Assembly: GCF_900110105.1 (NCBI RefSeq)
Contig: NZ_FOCL01000012.1
Coordinates: 1 to 64,000, forward strand
DNA from: Mucilaginibacter gossypiicola
GTDB lineage: Bacteria; Bacteroidota; Bacteroidia; Sphingobacteriales; Sphingobacteriaceae
Direction: 5' to 3'
DNA: 64,000 nucleotides
This document shows positions 54,907-64,000 of this stretch, one piece after another. The notes beneath the pieces were generated by a model, which saw nothing but the letters and a program-made list of their open reading frames with translations, ran no database searches and was not told where the DNA came from. The translations under genes were made by a program, and so were the position numbers. The stretch's first letter is position 1. Each line of letters starts with the position of its first letter.

Positions 54907-57900
54907 TTGAAACCACTATATACATTTTTATTACTTTTTATAGTATCATGCGGCATTTGTAATGCCCAAACGTACTACTTCAGGCATTACCAGGTTGAAC
55001 ATGGTTTGTCACACAATACCGTTTACTGCAGCCTGCAGGATAAGCGCGGTTTTTTGTGGTTTGGCACCAAAGACGGGCTCAACCGCTTTGATGGTTATAC
55101 CTTTAAAACTTTCAGGCATAACCCTGCCGATAAGAGCACGTTATCCAACAATATGGTGCATACCCTAAGCCTTGATAAAGAGGGAGCACTTTGGATAGGC
55201 ACCGACGAAGGGCTTGATAAGTATGATCCGCAATCAGAAACATTTGCGCATATAAATACAGCCAACATTAATGGTGTACGCAGTATCACTTTTGATGAAC
55301 ACAATAACTGCTGGTTTATAGCCGGTGCATCACTAATAAGGTATAACACTAAAACCACCGAAAAAACTGATTACTGGCCCTGGCAGCACTTTGAGGCAAC
55401 TTCTGTAATTATCATTAATGGTACTGTGTGGGTGTCTGCATCGTCGGGGGTGATGGAGAAAATGGATCAGGCAAACCGTACATTCACTTCTTATAACCTG
55501 TTTAAGGCTACAGATAATGTAACCTCAAAGTTTATTGAGAAGATTTATTATGCCGGCAACAATAAAATATTTGTGGCTACCAACAGTCATGGTTTTAAAG
55601 AGTTTGATGCCGAAACCGGCGTATATGTCGACCTGCTTAACTACAATCCGGATAAAACGGCAATTTATGTACGTGACTTTTTAAAATACAGCGATACCGA
55701 ATACTGGATAGCAACAGAGTCGGGCGTGTTTATTTATGATACGGTAAAAGGAACATTCCTTAATCTCCGAAAGCATTTTAATGATCCTTATTCAATATCA
55801 GACAATGCCGTTTATTGCCTTTACAAGGATTCGGAAGGCGGGATTTGGGTAGGCACTTATTTTGGCGGCCTCAATTATTATCCTAAACAATATTCAACCT
55901 TTAACAAATTTTACCCCGATACCGAGCCAAATTCACTTAAAGGAAACGTAGTACGTGAAATTAACAAAGACATATACGGCAACCTGTGGATGGGCACCGA
56001 AGATAACGGACTTAACAAATTAGCACCTGATAAACATACCTGGACCCACTACTCACCCGGAGGGCACGCCAGCATCTCCAATACCAACATTCACGGCATA
56101 TTACCTATAGGCAATGAGTTGTTTGTTGGCACTTTTGAACGCGGCCTGGATGTCATGAACATAAAAACCGGTATGGTTGAACATGTTTTCCTGGCAGGTA
56201 ACCGCAGTAACGACCTTAAAAGTAACTTCATAATTTGCTTTTGTAAAACCAGGGGCGGGCTCATATTTGTTGGTACTACCCGGGGCTTATACAGGTATAA
56301 CTTAACCACTAAAGATTTTACCCTGATAGATAAGTTACCTCCCTATGATTTTATTTATGCCATAACCGAAGACCATAATGGTAAAATATGGATTGGCACC
56401 GTGCGCGATGGTATTTACTGTTACAATCCGGCAAACAATACAAGTACTAAGCTAAACTATCGTTATCCCGTTAAAAACGTACTTAACACTACCACAGTTA
56501 ACGGTGTTTTTGAAGACAGCAACCACAAATTATGGTTTGCTACCGAGGGTTTGGGATTATGGAAATATGACCCGGAAGCTGATAGCTATAAGTTTTATGA
56601 CAGCAATAAAGGCTTTCCAAGTAATTATATTTTCCGGGTGGAAGAAGATGGTCATAAAAACCTGTGGATCAGCACTACGCGAGGCCTTGTCTGTTTCAAT
56701 CCGGCTACAGAGGCTATTAAAATTTATACCAAAGCAAATGGTTTGTTAAGCGATCAGTTTAATTACAACTCATCTTTCAAAGATGCCGATGGTACCATGT
56801 ACTTTGGCTGCGTGCGTGGTATGGTTAGTTTTAATCCTGCCGATTTTAAAATAAACCACTTTATTGCTCCTGTTTATATAACCGGTTTCCAGGTACACAA
56901 TAAAGAGATCTCCGTTAACGGTGCCGATTCGTTGCTCAGCCAATCTATCATTAGCACAAAAAAAATAAACCTCAACCATAACCAGTCGTCATTTAGTATT
57001 GATTTCGCAGCATTGAGTTTCCCATCTCCCGAAATGACCCAATATAAATATATGATGAAAGGTTTGGATAAGGGCTGGACCGAACTTAAACGCAATCGTA
57101 AGGTTTATTTTACCCAATTGCAGCCAGGCCATTACACCTTTGTGGTAAAAGCTGCGGGTAATAACGGCATCTGGAATCAAAAAGAAACAACGCTTGAAAT
57201 TAATATAGCACCACCTTTTTGGGAAAGTGTTTGGGCTTATATTGCTTATTGCATGTTGTTTTTGCTGACCGGTTACTACCTGCTGAGAAGCTACCACCGC
57301 AAAACCCGCGAAAAAAACAAACGCATTATCGAAACCCTTGAAAATGACAAGGAAAAACAGATCTACAATGCTAAAATTGAGTTTTTCACTAACGTAGCTC
57401 ATGAAATCCGCACGCCGTTAACCCTTATTAAAGGGCCTATGGAAAAGGTGATCAGGAAAGCCGAACATGTTCCGGAGATTCAGAATAACCTCAAGATCAT
57501 GGAAAAAAACACCAACCGGCTGCTCGACCTTACCAACCAGCTGCTTGATTTCCGAAAAACCGAAACTAACGGCTTCAGCCTCAGCTTTGTCAGAACAGAC
57601 ATCACCGATTTGCTTGCCGATACCTTTTTGCGGTTTAAGCCCATGGCCGAACAAAAGAGCCTCAGTTATACATTCATACACCCGGTTAAAACTGTTTATG
57701 CCTATGTGGATATTGAAGCATTCACCAAAATTATAAGTAACCTTATTAATAATGCTATTAAATACAGCACATCTGATGTTGAGATCGAATTGGTTGATCA
57801 GCCTGTTAATGATTCTACTTTTACCATAGAAATAAGGAATAGCGGCAACCTGATCCCTTACGAGATGCGCGAAAAGATCTTTGAGCCTTTCTTCAGGATG

Positions 57901-58899
57901 AAAGAATCGGAAAAGCAAATTGGTACAGGCATTGGCCTTTCTTTATCGCGCTCCTTAGCCGAATTGCATAAAGGTTTATTAGTGTTGAATAAATCTATTA
58001 ACGATTTTAATATATTTAACCTTACTTTGCCTGTTCACCAGGAAAAAGAATTCGACCTGCATATTACCCCCGATGAATATGAACAGGCAGACCTAAGTAA
58101 CAGAGAGGAGAATATTGACTTTATGAAACCAGTTATACTTTTAGTGGATGATAATCCCGAAATACTTGATTTTATTTCGGATGATCTGAGCGACAAATAT
58201 TCGGTTATTAAAGCTCTTAACGGACAAGAAGCGCTGGATATGATAGCCATCGAAAACATCCAGCTTATTATAAGCGATGTAATGATGCCCGGAATAGATG
58301 GGTTTGAACTGTGCAAAACCATCAAAACTAATTTCGATTACAGCCATATACCTATTATATTACTTACTGCCAAAAACACCCTGCAAAGTAAAATTGAGGG
58401 CCTGGAAGTTGGTGCCGACGCTTATATCGAAAAACCATTTTCGCCCGAGCATTTGCAAGTGCAGATAGCAAACCTGCTCATTAACCGCAATAAGATCAAA
58501 GAACATTTTGCAAGTTCGCCGCTTGCGCATATCAAGTCGATGGCGTATTCAAAGCCCGATGAAAGCTTTTTGGATAAGCTCAACGGCGTTATTTACAAAA
58601 ACATCCAGAATGCAGAGCTTGATGTAGAGCAGATAGCTAACCTCATGAACATGAGCAAACCAACCTTATACCGCAAGGTTAAGGCTATCTCCAACCTTAC
58701 CATTAACGAACTCATCAATATCACCAGGCTTAAAGCCGCCGCCCAATTATTAGAAGAAGGCGATTATAAGATTTATGAGGTAGCTAACATGGTAGGTTAC
58801 AGCTCACAATCACACCTGGGCCGCAATTTCCTGAAACAATTTGGTACTACGCCAACTGAATATCAGGCTGCTAAACGGAGTAAGATAAAACAGGTTTAA
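54907..58899 (+). CDS. Hybrid two-component system regulator (HTCS 2), controls the arabinose-type PUL
   Basis: The frame is open from 54796, but there is no ATG near the signal peptide. A TTG at 54907 gives a clean signal (KPLYTFLLLFIVSCGICNAQ) and follows a promoter box, so it is chosen (1330 residues). Periplasmic propeller repeats fill about 22-650 (GFLWFGTKDGLNRFDGYTF, GALWIGTDEGLDKYD, GNLWMGTEDNGLNK), followed by a Y_Y_Y domain (PGHYTFVVKAAG) and a membrane helix (AYIAYCMLFLLTGYYLL). The kinase has H832 in AHEIRTPLTLI and ATPase motif GTGIGLSLSRSLA; the receiver acceptor is D1124 in ISDVMMPG; an AraC helix-turn-helix ends it. All motifs look functional. It probably binds a locus-derived oligosaccharide and activates the divergent SusC operon. 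Confidence 0.94.
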   Translation: MKPLYTFLLLFIVSCGICNAQTYYFRHYQVEHGLSHNTVYCSLQDKRGFLWFGTKDGLNRFDGYTFKTFRHNPADKSTLSNNMVHTLSLDKEGALWIGTDEGLDKYDPQSETFAHINTANINGVRSITFDEHNNCWFIAGASLIRYNTKTTEKTDYWPWQHFEATSVIIINGTVWVSASSGVMEKMDQANRTFTSYNLFKATDNVTSKFIEKIYYAGNNKIFVATNSHGFKEFDAETGVYVDLLNYNPDKTAIYVRDFLKYSDTEYWIATESGVFIYDTVKGTFLNLRKHFNDPYSISDNAVYCLYKDSEGGIWVGTYFGGLNYYPKQYSTFNKFYPDTEPNSLKGNVVREINKDIYGNLWMGTEDNGLNKLAPDKHTWTHYSPGGHASISNTNIHGILPIGNELFVGTFERGLDVMNIKTGMVEHVFLAGNRSNDLKSNFIICFCKTRGGLIFVGTTRGLYRYNLTTKDFTLIDKLPPYDFIYAITEDHNGKIWIGTVRDGIYCYNPANNTSTKLNYRYPVKNVLNTTTVNGVFEDSNHKLWFATEGLGLWKYDPEADSYKFYDSNKGFPSNYIFRVEEDGHKNLWISTTRGLVCFNPATEAIKIYTKANGLLSDQFNYNSSFKDADGTMYFGCVRGMVSFNPADFKINHFIAPVYITGFQVHNKEISVNGADSLLSQSIISTKKINLNHNQSSFSIDFAALSFPSPEMTQYKYMMKGLDKGWTELKRNRKVYFTQLQPGHYTFVVKAAGNNGIWNQKETTLEINIAPPFWESVWAYIAYCMLFLLTGYYLLRSYHRKTREKNKRIIETLENDKEKQIYNAKIEFFTNVAHEIRTPLTLIKGPMEKVIRKAEHVPEIQNNLKIMEKNTNRLLDLTNQLLDFRKTETNGFSLSFVRTDITDLLADTFLRFKPMAEQKSLSYTFIHPVKTVYAYVDIEAFTKIISNLINNAIKYSTSDVEIELVDQPVNDSTFTIEIRNSGNLIPYEMREKIFEPFFRMKESEKQIGTGIGLSLSRSLAELHKGLLVLNKSINDFNIFNLTLPVHQEKEFDLHITPDEYEQADLSNREENIDFMKPVILLVDDNPEILDFISDDLSDKYSVIKALNGQEALDMIAIENIQLIISDVMMPGIDGFELCKTIKTNFDYSHIPIILLTAKNTLQSKIEGLEVGADAYIEKPFSPEHLQVQIANLLINRNKIKEHFASSPLAHIKSMAYSKPDESFLDKLNGVIYKNIQNAELDVEQIANLMNMSKPTLYRKVKAISNLTINELINITRLKAAAQLLEEGDYKIYEVANMVGYSSQSHLGRNFLKQFGTTPTEYQAAKRSKIKQV

Positions 58900-58940
58900 T
58901 TTAGCCACGCAATCAATTAAACGGACAAAAGGTTCTAAAA

Positions 58941-59056
58941 ATCCCCTCTTGAGAGGGGGCGCGTAAGATTGAGCGGTAGCAGGGGTGTGTTTCTACTGTA
59001 TGCCTATCAAAGCAGAAACACCCCCCTCCGCCCCTCTCAAGAGGGGAATCGCACAA
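58941..59056. repeat. Palindromic element, CCCCTCTTGAGAGGGG type, full copy 2
   Basis: Arms 58943-58958 and 59031-59046 are perfect inverts; the inner AGGGGTGTGTTTCT and AGAAACACCCCCCT and the AATCGCACA tail match copy 1 at 42438. It lies between the convergent HTCS 2 and haloperoxidase genes. Confidence 0.92.
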
Positions 59057-59137
59057 GCCCGTGCTTTTTTTAGTTAATGATTATGCCTTGTACGCTTGAA
59101 CCTGCGTACTTAAATTATTCGAATGATGGTGATTAAT

Positions 59138-60457
59138 TTACTTCCTTGTATGCAGTTTCGTTAAGGCAAATTGCCCTATCCTATCACCTTCATCAACGCC
59201 ATTAGTGATGGATGGCATATAATGAATACCTCCATAAAACCGGCTGATAGCAGCCTCTTCAGCTGCGGCTTTAAATGATTTAAAGTTACGGGCGGGGATG
59301 GAAAACTCCATTTCGGTAGAGTCAGTAAACGAAAACTCCTCACCAAATAATTTACCTAATACCGCAGCAGAGGCCGTTGAAACCACGCTATGCCCGCTGG
59401 TATATTCCGGAAAAGGCGGCGTTTGCAGCAATGGCATCCAGCTTTGATCTATATACTGATTAATATAAGTCTCCGGCCTGATCACTTTGCTGCGGTATTT
59501 TTCGTCCCAGCAATTGATAAAGCTATCGGCAATAACCACGGCTACGCTGGCATAAGCTTCAGAACTCTTCACATAATCGGCCTTAGCCTTCCGGCAAACC
59601 AATGCGGTAATATTGATCCAATGTCCTCCCGGTGAAATTTTTTTGGTAGCAAACATGGTATGTCCGTTGATATTTACTTTAAAAGGATTGTCATCCCAAA
59701 AGGTGGCAATCGTAGCTTCGTCATCGGTGAGGTGCTTGCCTGTATCGTATACCTCCATAGCCAGTTTATAAAAATTACTGCCGGGAATATTACTGAAAGT
59801 AAATGGATGTGATGGCTTAAATTGTTGTGCCGAATCAAGCAAAAACGGGCGAATCTCGTTCCAATGTGGTTCAATACCTTTCATGTAAGCCGGTGGGGTA
59901 GGTTTCCAGCTGGCATCATCGGTTTGCACATCATACTTTGATAGCGACCGTGTATGTTTATAGTTATCCTTTGCCGCCCATTTGATGATCCTGTCGGCAA
60001 TAAGCTTGCCGTATTCAATCGAGTTATTATATACGCTATCGGGCATGCCGGTTTCTTTAAACTCCTGCATCAGCTTATCATGAAAACCTTCTATCCTCCC
60101 TTCGCTCATGATCAGGATTTTGCCAACCGTTAAAATGGCATGGGATGCGGATAGTGTAAAGCAATATTTTTTTCCGGCGATAGGCTTAGGTACAGAATCC
60201 AGCCCCTTCAGTTGCCCTTCCAGCGATTGGTAGTGGCTATCGCCATTGCGTGCTGCCTCATACGCCGCCACGCTGATATAAGCATAAATACGACTGGCAA
60301 CCGGCGGCGAGTAAATATCATGCCGCACCACATCGGTAACATCTTTTATCGACCGGTGAATAAATTCAGGGTTTCCGGCAGGCTTTTCCCAGCTTTTTTT
60401 TCCGCATGATGAGCAGGTTATGATAACAATAAGGGCAAAATATAATCTCTTCATCAT
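59138..60457 (-). CDS. Vanadium-dependent haloperoxidase/PAP2 superfamily lipoprotein
   Basis: The frame extends to 60502, but the ATG at 60457 is chosen because a lipoprotein signal follows (MMKRLYFALIVIITCSSC). The 440-residue helical protein has the three PAP2 signature blocks in order: KYRSKVIRP, PEYTSGHS with H356, and SRFYGGIHY with H412. These bind phosphate in acid phosphatases and vanadate in haloperoxidases; H412 would bond the metal. Length and layout match the bacterial haloperoxidase-like group common in Bacteroidota, but whether it oxidises halides or removes phosphate cannot be told from sequence. It is divergent from the FG-GAP gene 239 bases away. Confidence 0.85.
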   Translation of the reverse strand: MMKRLYFALIVIITCSSCGKKSWEKPAGNPEFIHRSIKDVTDVVRHDIYSPPVASRIYAYISVAAYEAARNGDSHYQSLEGQLKGLDSVPKPIAGKKYCFTLSASHAILTVGKILIMSEGRIEGFHDKLMQEFKETGMPDSVYNNSIEYGKLIADRIIKWAAKDNYKHTRSLSKYDVQTDDASWKPTPPAYMKGIEPHWNEIRPFLLDSAQQFKPSHPFTFSNIPGSNFYKLAMEVYDTGKHLTDDEATIATFWDDNPFKVNINGHTMFATKKISPGGHWINITALVCRKAKADYVKSSEAYASVAVVIADSFINCWDEKYRSKVIRPETYINQYIDQSWMPLLQTPPFPEYTSGHSVVSTASAAVLGKLFGEEFSFTDSTEMEFSIPARNFKSFKAAAEEAAISRFYGGIHYMPSITNGVDEGDRIGQFALTKLHTRK

Positions 60458-60696
60458 GATGGAACAAACAAGCTTGATCAGTTTAATTGGCTTACTCCCC
60501 AATAAGGGTTCAGATCAAAGCTAACAGTTAATAAATATTTAATTATGAGCCGATAGTAAATAACTAACTTTTGATACAATTTGCAGAATCAGGAATTGTA
60601 AAATCCATTTACTTTACAATGGCTTATTGCATTATAACCAATAAGTTAAAGCTTAACCAAAGCATAAACCATCAATCAATTATTAACCATATCTGC

Positions 60697-63600
60697 ATGA
60701 TAAAAAGTTTACCCAAAGCGTTTAAACTATCTACCTTATTGTTATTGTTTTTAGGTGTTGGCTGCTCAAAAAAATCATCGGGACCAACGCTCTTTAAACT
60801 GCTTGACGCATCTCAAACCGGCATCAGTTTTAAGAATACCATTACCGAAAGTGACAGCATCAACATCCTCAATCATCCGTATTTGTACAACGGAGCCGGC
60901 GTTGGCATAGGCGATTTTAACCACGATGGCTTGCCCGATATTTACTTTGCAGGCAACATGGTTGCCAATAAGCTTTACCTCAATAAAGGTGCGCTTACCT
61001 TTAAAGATGCTACCGATGCAGCCGGAGTAGCCGGAAACGGCGACTGGTACGCTGGTGTATCTGTAGTGGATATCAACAACGATGGCTGGCCGGACATTTA
61101 CGTTTGCTCATCGTTTAAAAGCGATCCAACTCATCGTAAAAACCTGTTATACATTAACCAGGGAGCCAATAAAGACGGGGTACCTACTTTCAAAGAGTCT
61201 GCCGCGGCTTATGGTCTGCAGGATACAGGCTATAGCACCCAGGCGGTATTTTTTGATTACGATCATGACGGCGATTTGGACATGTACCTGCTCACCAACT
61301 TTTTAGGCAAGGAAACCCCGGTAGCTTATCGCCCTAAATTAACTGACGGCAGCGCTCAGAACAATGACCGCCTATACCGTAATAATGGCAATGGCACATT
61401 CACCAACGTAACCAAAGAAGCCGGTATTTTAATTGAGGGCTTTGGCAATTCCGTTTCTATTTGCGATGTAAATAACGATGGCTGGCCGGATGTGTATGTT
61501 GGCAACGACTTTATATCAAATGACCTGCTGTGGGTAAACAATAAAAACGGAACATTTACTAATCGTGCAGGCGAATATTTTAAACATACAGGCTGGTCGG
61601 TAATGGGCTCGGACATGGTTGATATCAACAACGACGGCAAGGCCGACCTGGTATCGCTCGAGATGCTGCCGGAAGAGAATGTACGTAAAAAAACCATGCT
61701 GGTAGGCGATAATTACATTACCTATATCAACAATAAAAAGTTCAATTACGAGCATCAGTATATCCGCAACGTATTGCAGTTAAACCAGGGACAAACGCCA
61801 CTCGGTCACCCGCAATACAGCGAAATGGCTTACCAGGCTGGCATTTATCAAACCGACTGGAGCTGGACTCCATTGGTAGCCGATTTTGATAACGATGGCT
61901 ACCGCGATATGATGATCACCAACGGCTATCCCCGAGACGTGACAGACCTTGACCATGCCTTGTACAGTAACGATCAGGGCCGTACCGTTAAGGAAAACAC
62001 TACACTGGCCGCGGCCGATTCATTTCCCGTTGTAAAAACACCAAGTTACGCCTTCAGAAATGCAGGTGGTTATTTGTTTAAAGATCAATCGAAGGATTGG
62101 GGCATCGTAAAACCCACTTTTTCAACCGGCGGTGTTTATGCCGACCTGGATAATGACGGCGACCTCGACCTGGTGATCAACAATATTGATGATGACGCTT
62201 TTGTTTATGAAAACACGGCCAACAGCAAAACGCAGGTTGCTAAAAACCATAATTACCTTACCGTTGCCCTGCAGGGCGATAGCAAAAACATTGGCGGATT
62301 TGGAGCTACCATCCGCATTTACTACAAAGGCAATCAGCAGTTTTATGACCAGCAGCCCTGTCGCGGCTACATGAGTACTGATGACGCCCGCGGGCATTTT
62401 GGTATCGGATCGTCAGCTACAGTCGATTCGTTACGGGTACGCTGGCCCGATGGCAAAACCCAGTTGCTTACTAATGTTAAGGCCAATCAAACACTTACAT
62501 TGCAGTACAAAAACGCCTCTGGTTATTTCCCCCCTGATGCTTCCGGTAAAATTGCCCCGGTATTTCAATCAGCAAATAATTCAACCGGTATAAAATATGT
62601 TCACCAGGAAAAGGATGCTATCGATTATAACATCCAGCCTACGCTACCGCATAAGCTAAGCCAGTACGGACCGGCAATTGCTGTTGGTGATGTGGACGGC
62701 AATGGTTATGATGACCTTTTTGTAGGAGGATCGGCAGGAAATAAAGGCGTGTTCTTCATGCAGGATGCCAATGGCCATTTCACCATGGATAACAACCGCT
62801 TTGTAAACGAAGAAATTAAAGATGAGGAAGACATGGGTGCCCTGCTTTTTGACGCCAATGGCGATGGCTTCCCGGATCTGTACATAGCGAGTGGCAGCTA
62901 CGAATTTCAGAAAGGACATACCACCGCGCAAGACAGGCTTTATATCAATGATAAAAAAGGCCATTTCTCTCGTGATATTGCTGCTGTACCCGTGGAATAT
63001 GATAACGGTTCATGCGTTCGCGCTGCTGATTTTGACGGTGATGGAGACCTTGATCTTTTTGTGGGTTCAAGATCGGTTTCGGGGGCTTATCCTTCATCGC
63101 CGGTTAGTCATTTACTCAGGAACGATGGCGGTAAGTTTACTGATGTTACCAGCCAGCTTTGCCCCGACCTGATCCATGGCGGCATGATCACTGACGCGTT
63201 ATGGTCGGATTTTGACAAGGATGGTAAAACTGATTTGGTAGTAGTAGGCGAATGGATGCCGGTTACATTCTACAAAAACAACGGCCATGGTTTCAGCAAG
63301 ATCAAATCGGTCATCGATGACCATGTAGGCTGGTGGAACAGCATCGTTGCCGGCGATTTTAACAACGACGGCAATATCGATTATGTAGCCGGGAACCTTG
63401 GCCAAAACTCCAATTACAAAGCATCATTTGAACAACCGATGACCATTATGGGTAAAGACCTGGATGGTAATGGCTCATTTGATGCCATGATATTTTGCTA
63501 CATGAAGGATGAGGACGGTTCTCAAAAACCCTTCCCGATGCATACCCGCGATGATCTGATCAGTCAGCTGATCTCCATCCGCAAAAAATATCCAAGCTAC

Positions 63601-64000
63601 CGTGGCTTCGGTCACGCTACCATGAACGACTTATGGGCTGAAAAAGACAAAGAAGGTGCTGTTATCCTGAAAGCTACCGACATGAACACCAGCCTTATCA
63701 CCGGTAAAGGCACTGGTACTTTTAGTATCAGTGCACTACCGCAGGATGCCCAAATGGCGCCGGTTTACGGGATGATAGCCAAAGACGTTGACCATGACGG
63801 TAACCTTGACCTGGTAATGGTTGGCAACGATTTCGGCATGGAACCATTCACCGGCAGGCATGATGCTTTTATGGGGTTATATATGAAAGGAAATGGCAAA
63901 GGTGGTTTTGCCAGTTTATCGATAGCCAACAGCGGTATTTATGTTGCGGGCGATGGTAAAGCTTTGGCAAATATCCAATCGGCCAAAGGAGACCTATTGG
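60697..64000 (+). CDS. FG-GAP/VCBS repeat lipoprotein with ASPIC/UnbV domain (CRTAC1-like), 3' end outside the window
   Basis: The frame is open from the ATG at 60697 to the window edge (1101 codons, no stop). The start is set by a lipoprotein signal with lipobox LGVGC (Cys about 23). Repeats of the calcium-binding FG-GAP type occur throughout: GVGIGDFNHDGLPDIYFAGN, VDINNDGWPDIYVCSS, ICDVNNDGWPDVYVGND, VADFDNDGYRDMM, GDVDGNGYDDLFVGG. An ASPIC/UnbV domain (about 521-606) contains NIGGFGATIRIYY and RVRWPDGKTQ. Such proteins form integrin-like propellers at the cell surface and often accompany SusCD genes. Its function is unknown. Confidence 0.9.
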   Translation, partial: MIKSLPKAFKLSTLLLLFLGVGCSKKSSGPTLFKLLDASQTGISFKNTITESDSINILNHPYLYNGAGVGIGDFNHDGLPDIYFAGNMVANKLYLNKGALTFKDATDAAGVAGNGDWYAGVSVVDINNDGWPDIYVCSSFKSDPTHRKNLLYINQGANKDGVPTFKESAAAYGLQDTGYSTQAVFFDYDHDGDLDMYLLTNFLGKETPVAYRPKLTDGSAQNNDRLYRNNGNGTFTNVTKEAGILIEGFGNSVSICDVNNDGWPDVYVGNDFISNDLLWVNNKNGTFTNRAGEYFKHTGWSVMGSDMVDINNDGKADLVSLEMLPEENVRKKTMLVGDNYITYINNKKFNYEHQYIRNVLQLNQGQTPLGHPQYSEMAYQAGIYQTDWSWTPLVADFDNDGYRDMMITNGYPRDVTDLDHALYSNDQGRTVKENTTLAAADSFPVVKTPSYAFRNAGGYLFKDQSKDWGIVKPTFSTGGVYADLDNDGDLDLVINNIDDDAFVYENTANSKTQVAKNHNYLTVALQGDSKNIGGFGATIRIYYKGNQQFYDQQPCRGYMSTDDARGHFGIGSSATVDSLRVRWPDGKTQLLTNVKANQTLTLQYKNASGYFPPDASGKIAPVFQSANNSTGIKYVHQEKDAIDYNIQPTLPHKLSQYGPAIAVGDVDGNGYDDLFVGGSAGNKGVFFMQDANGHFTMDNNRFVNEEIKDEEDMGALLFDANGDGFPDLYIASGSYEFQKGHTTAQDRLYINDKKGHFSRDIAAVPVEYDNGSCVRAADFDGDGDLDLFVGSRSVSGAYPSSPVSHLLRNDGGKFTDVTSQLCPDLIHGGMITDALWSDFDKDGKTDLVVVGEWMPVTFYKNNGHGFSKIKSVIDDHVGWWNSIVAGDFNNDGNIDYVAGNLGQNSNYKASFEQPMTIMGKDLDGNGSFDAMIFCYMKDEDGSQKPFPMHTRDDLISQLISIRKKYPSYRGFGHATMNDLWAEKDKEGAVILKATDMNTSLITGKGTGTFSISALPQDAQMAPVYGMIAKDVDHDGNLDLVMVGNDFGMEPFTGRHDAFMGLYMKGNGKGGFASLSIANSGIYVAGDGKALANIQSAKGDLL

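Noticed and set aside
57418..57918. A 166-codon minus-strand frame opposite HTCS 2
   Set aside because: It covers the kinase domain in antisense and shows no independent coding signs.

Overview
The window comes from a chromosome of a Bacteroidota bacterium, most likely the family Sphingobacteriaceae (Mucilaginibacter or Pedobacter type; this is inferred from gene content, not from a marker gene). The evidence is two SusC/SusD pairs, two hybrid two-component regulators (HTCS), a type IX secretion sorting domain, lipoprotein signals throughout, promoters with the Bacteroidota -7 box TAnnTTTG, and several families of long palindromic intergenic repeats. There is no rRNA operon, intact tRNA or CRISPR array.

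Layout. 1-383: the 3' end of an IS1595-type transposase, abutting half of a dispersed repeat. 535-3440: a GH97 glycosidase with a LacI-type regulator directly behind it. 4142-8311: the first HTCS. 8563-9147: an ECF sigma factor with no anti-sigma partner. 9240-11711: a secreted M1 metallopeptidase. 12040-17243: SusC/SusD pair 1. 17688-24857: a 2389-residue multidomain protein with an alginate-lyase-like head, two CBM3 modules and a T9SS tail. 24978-28880: a beta-helix lipoprotein, an (alpha/alpha)6-barrel glycosidase and a GntR/UTRA regulator. 29270-29403: a possible small structured RNA with tRNA-like arms. 29646-37592: general accessory genes (formylglycine-generating-enzyme-like lipoprotein, small membrane protein, LD-carboxypeptidase, quinone oxidoreductase with HxlR regulator, putative permuted NlpC/P60 protein, SDR, phytanoyl-CoA dioxygenase).

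37989-58899 is a complete polysaccharide utilization locus. HTCS 2 (+) is divergent from a minus-strand array in the order SusC, SusD, DUF3823 lipoprotein, GH2, GH127-type, GH43-like, BNR/sialidase-fold, clan GH-A, GH43 and a PHP-like secreted protein. The GH127 cysteine/zinc signature and the GH43 enzymes point to an L-arabinose-containing plant glycan. The inferred scheme is that surface enzymes cut the polymer, SusD and the DUF3823 protein capture oligosaccharides, SusC imports them with TonB energy, periplasmic exo-enzymes finish the job, and the HTCS senses a released oligosaccharide and switches on the array.

59138-64000 holds a vanadium-haloperoxidase/PAP2 lipoprotein and, divergent from it, a large FG-GAP/VCBS-ASPIC lipoprotein that runs off the right edge of the window with no stop codon. 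Six families of palindromic elements sit between genes, several at convergent gene ends. All assignments come from reading the sequence and from knowledge of the families; no database search was run.
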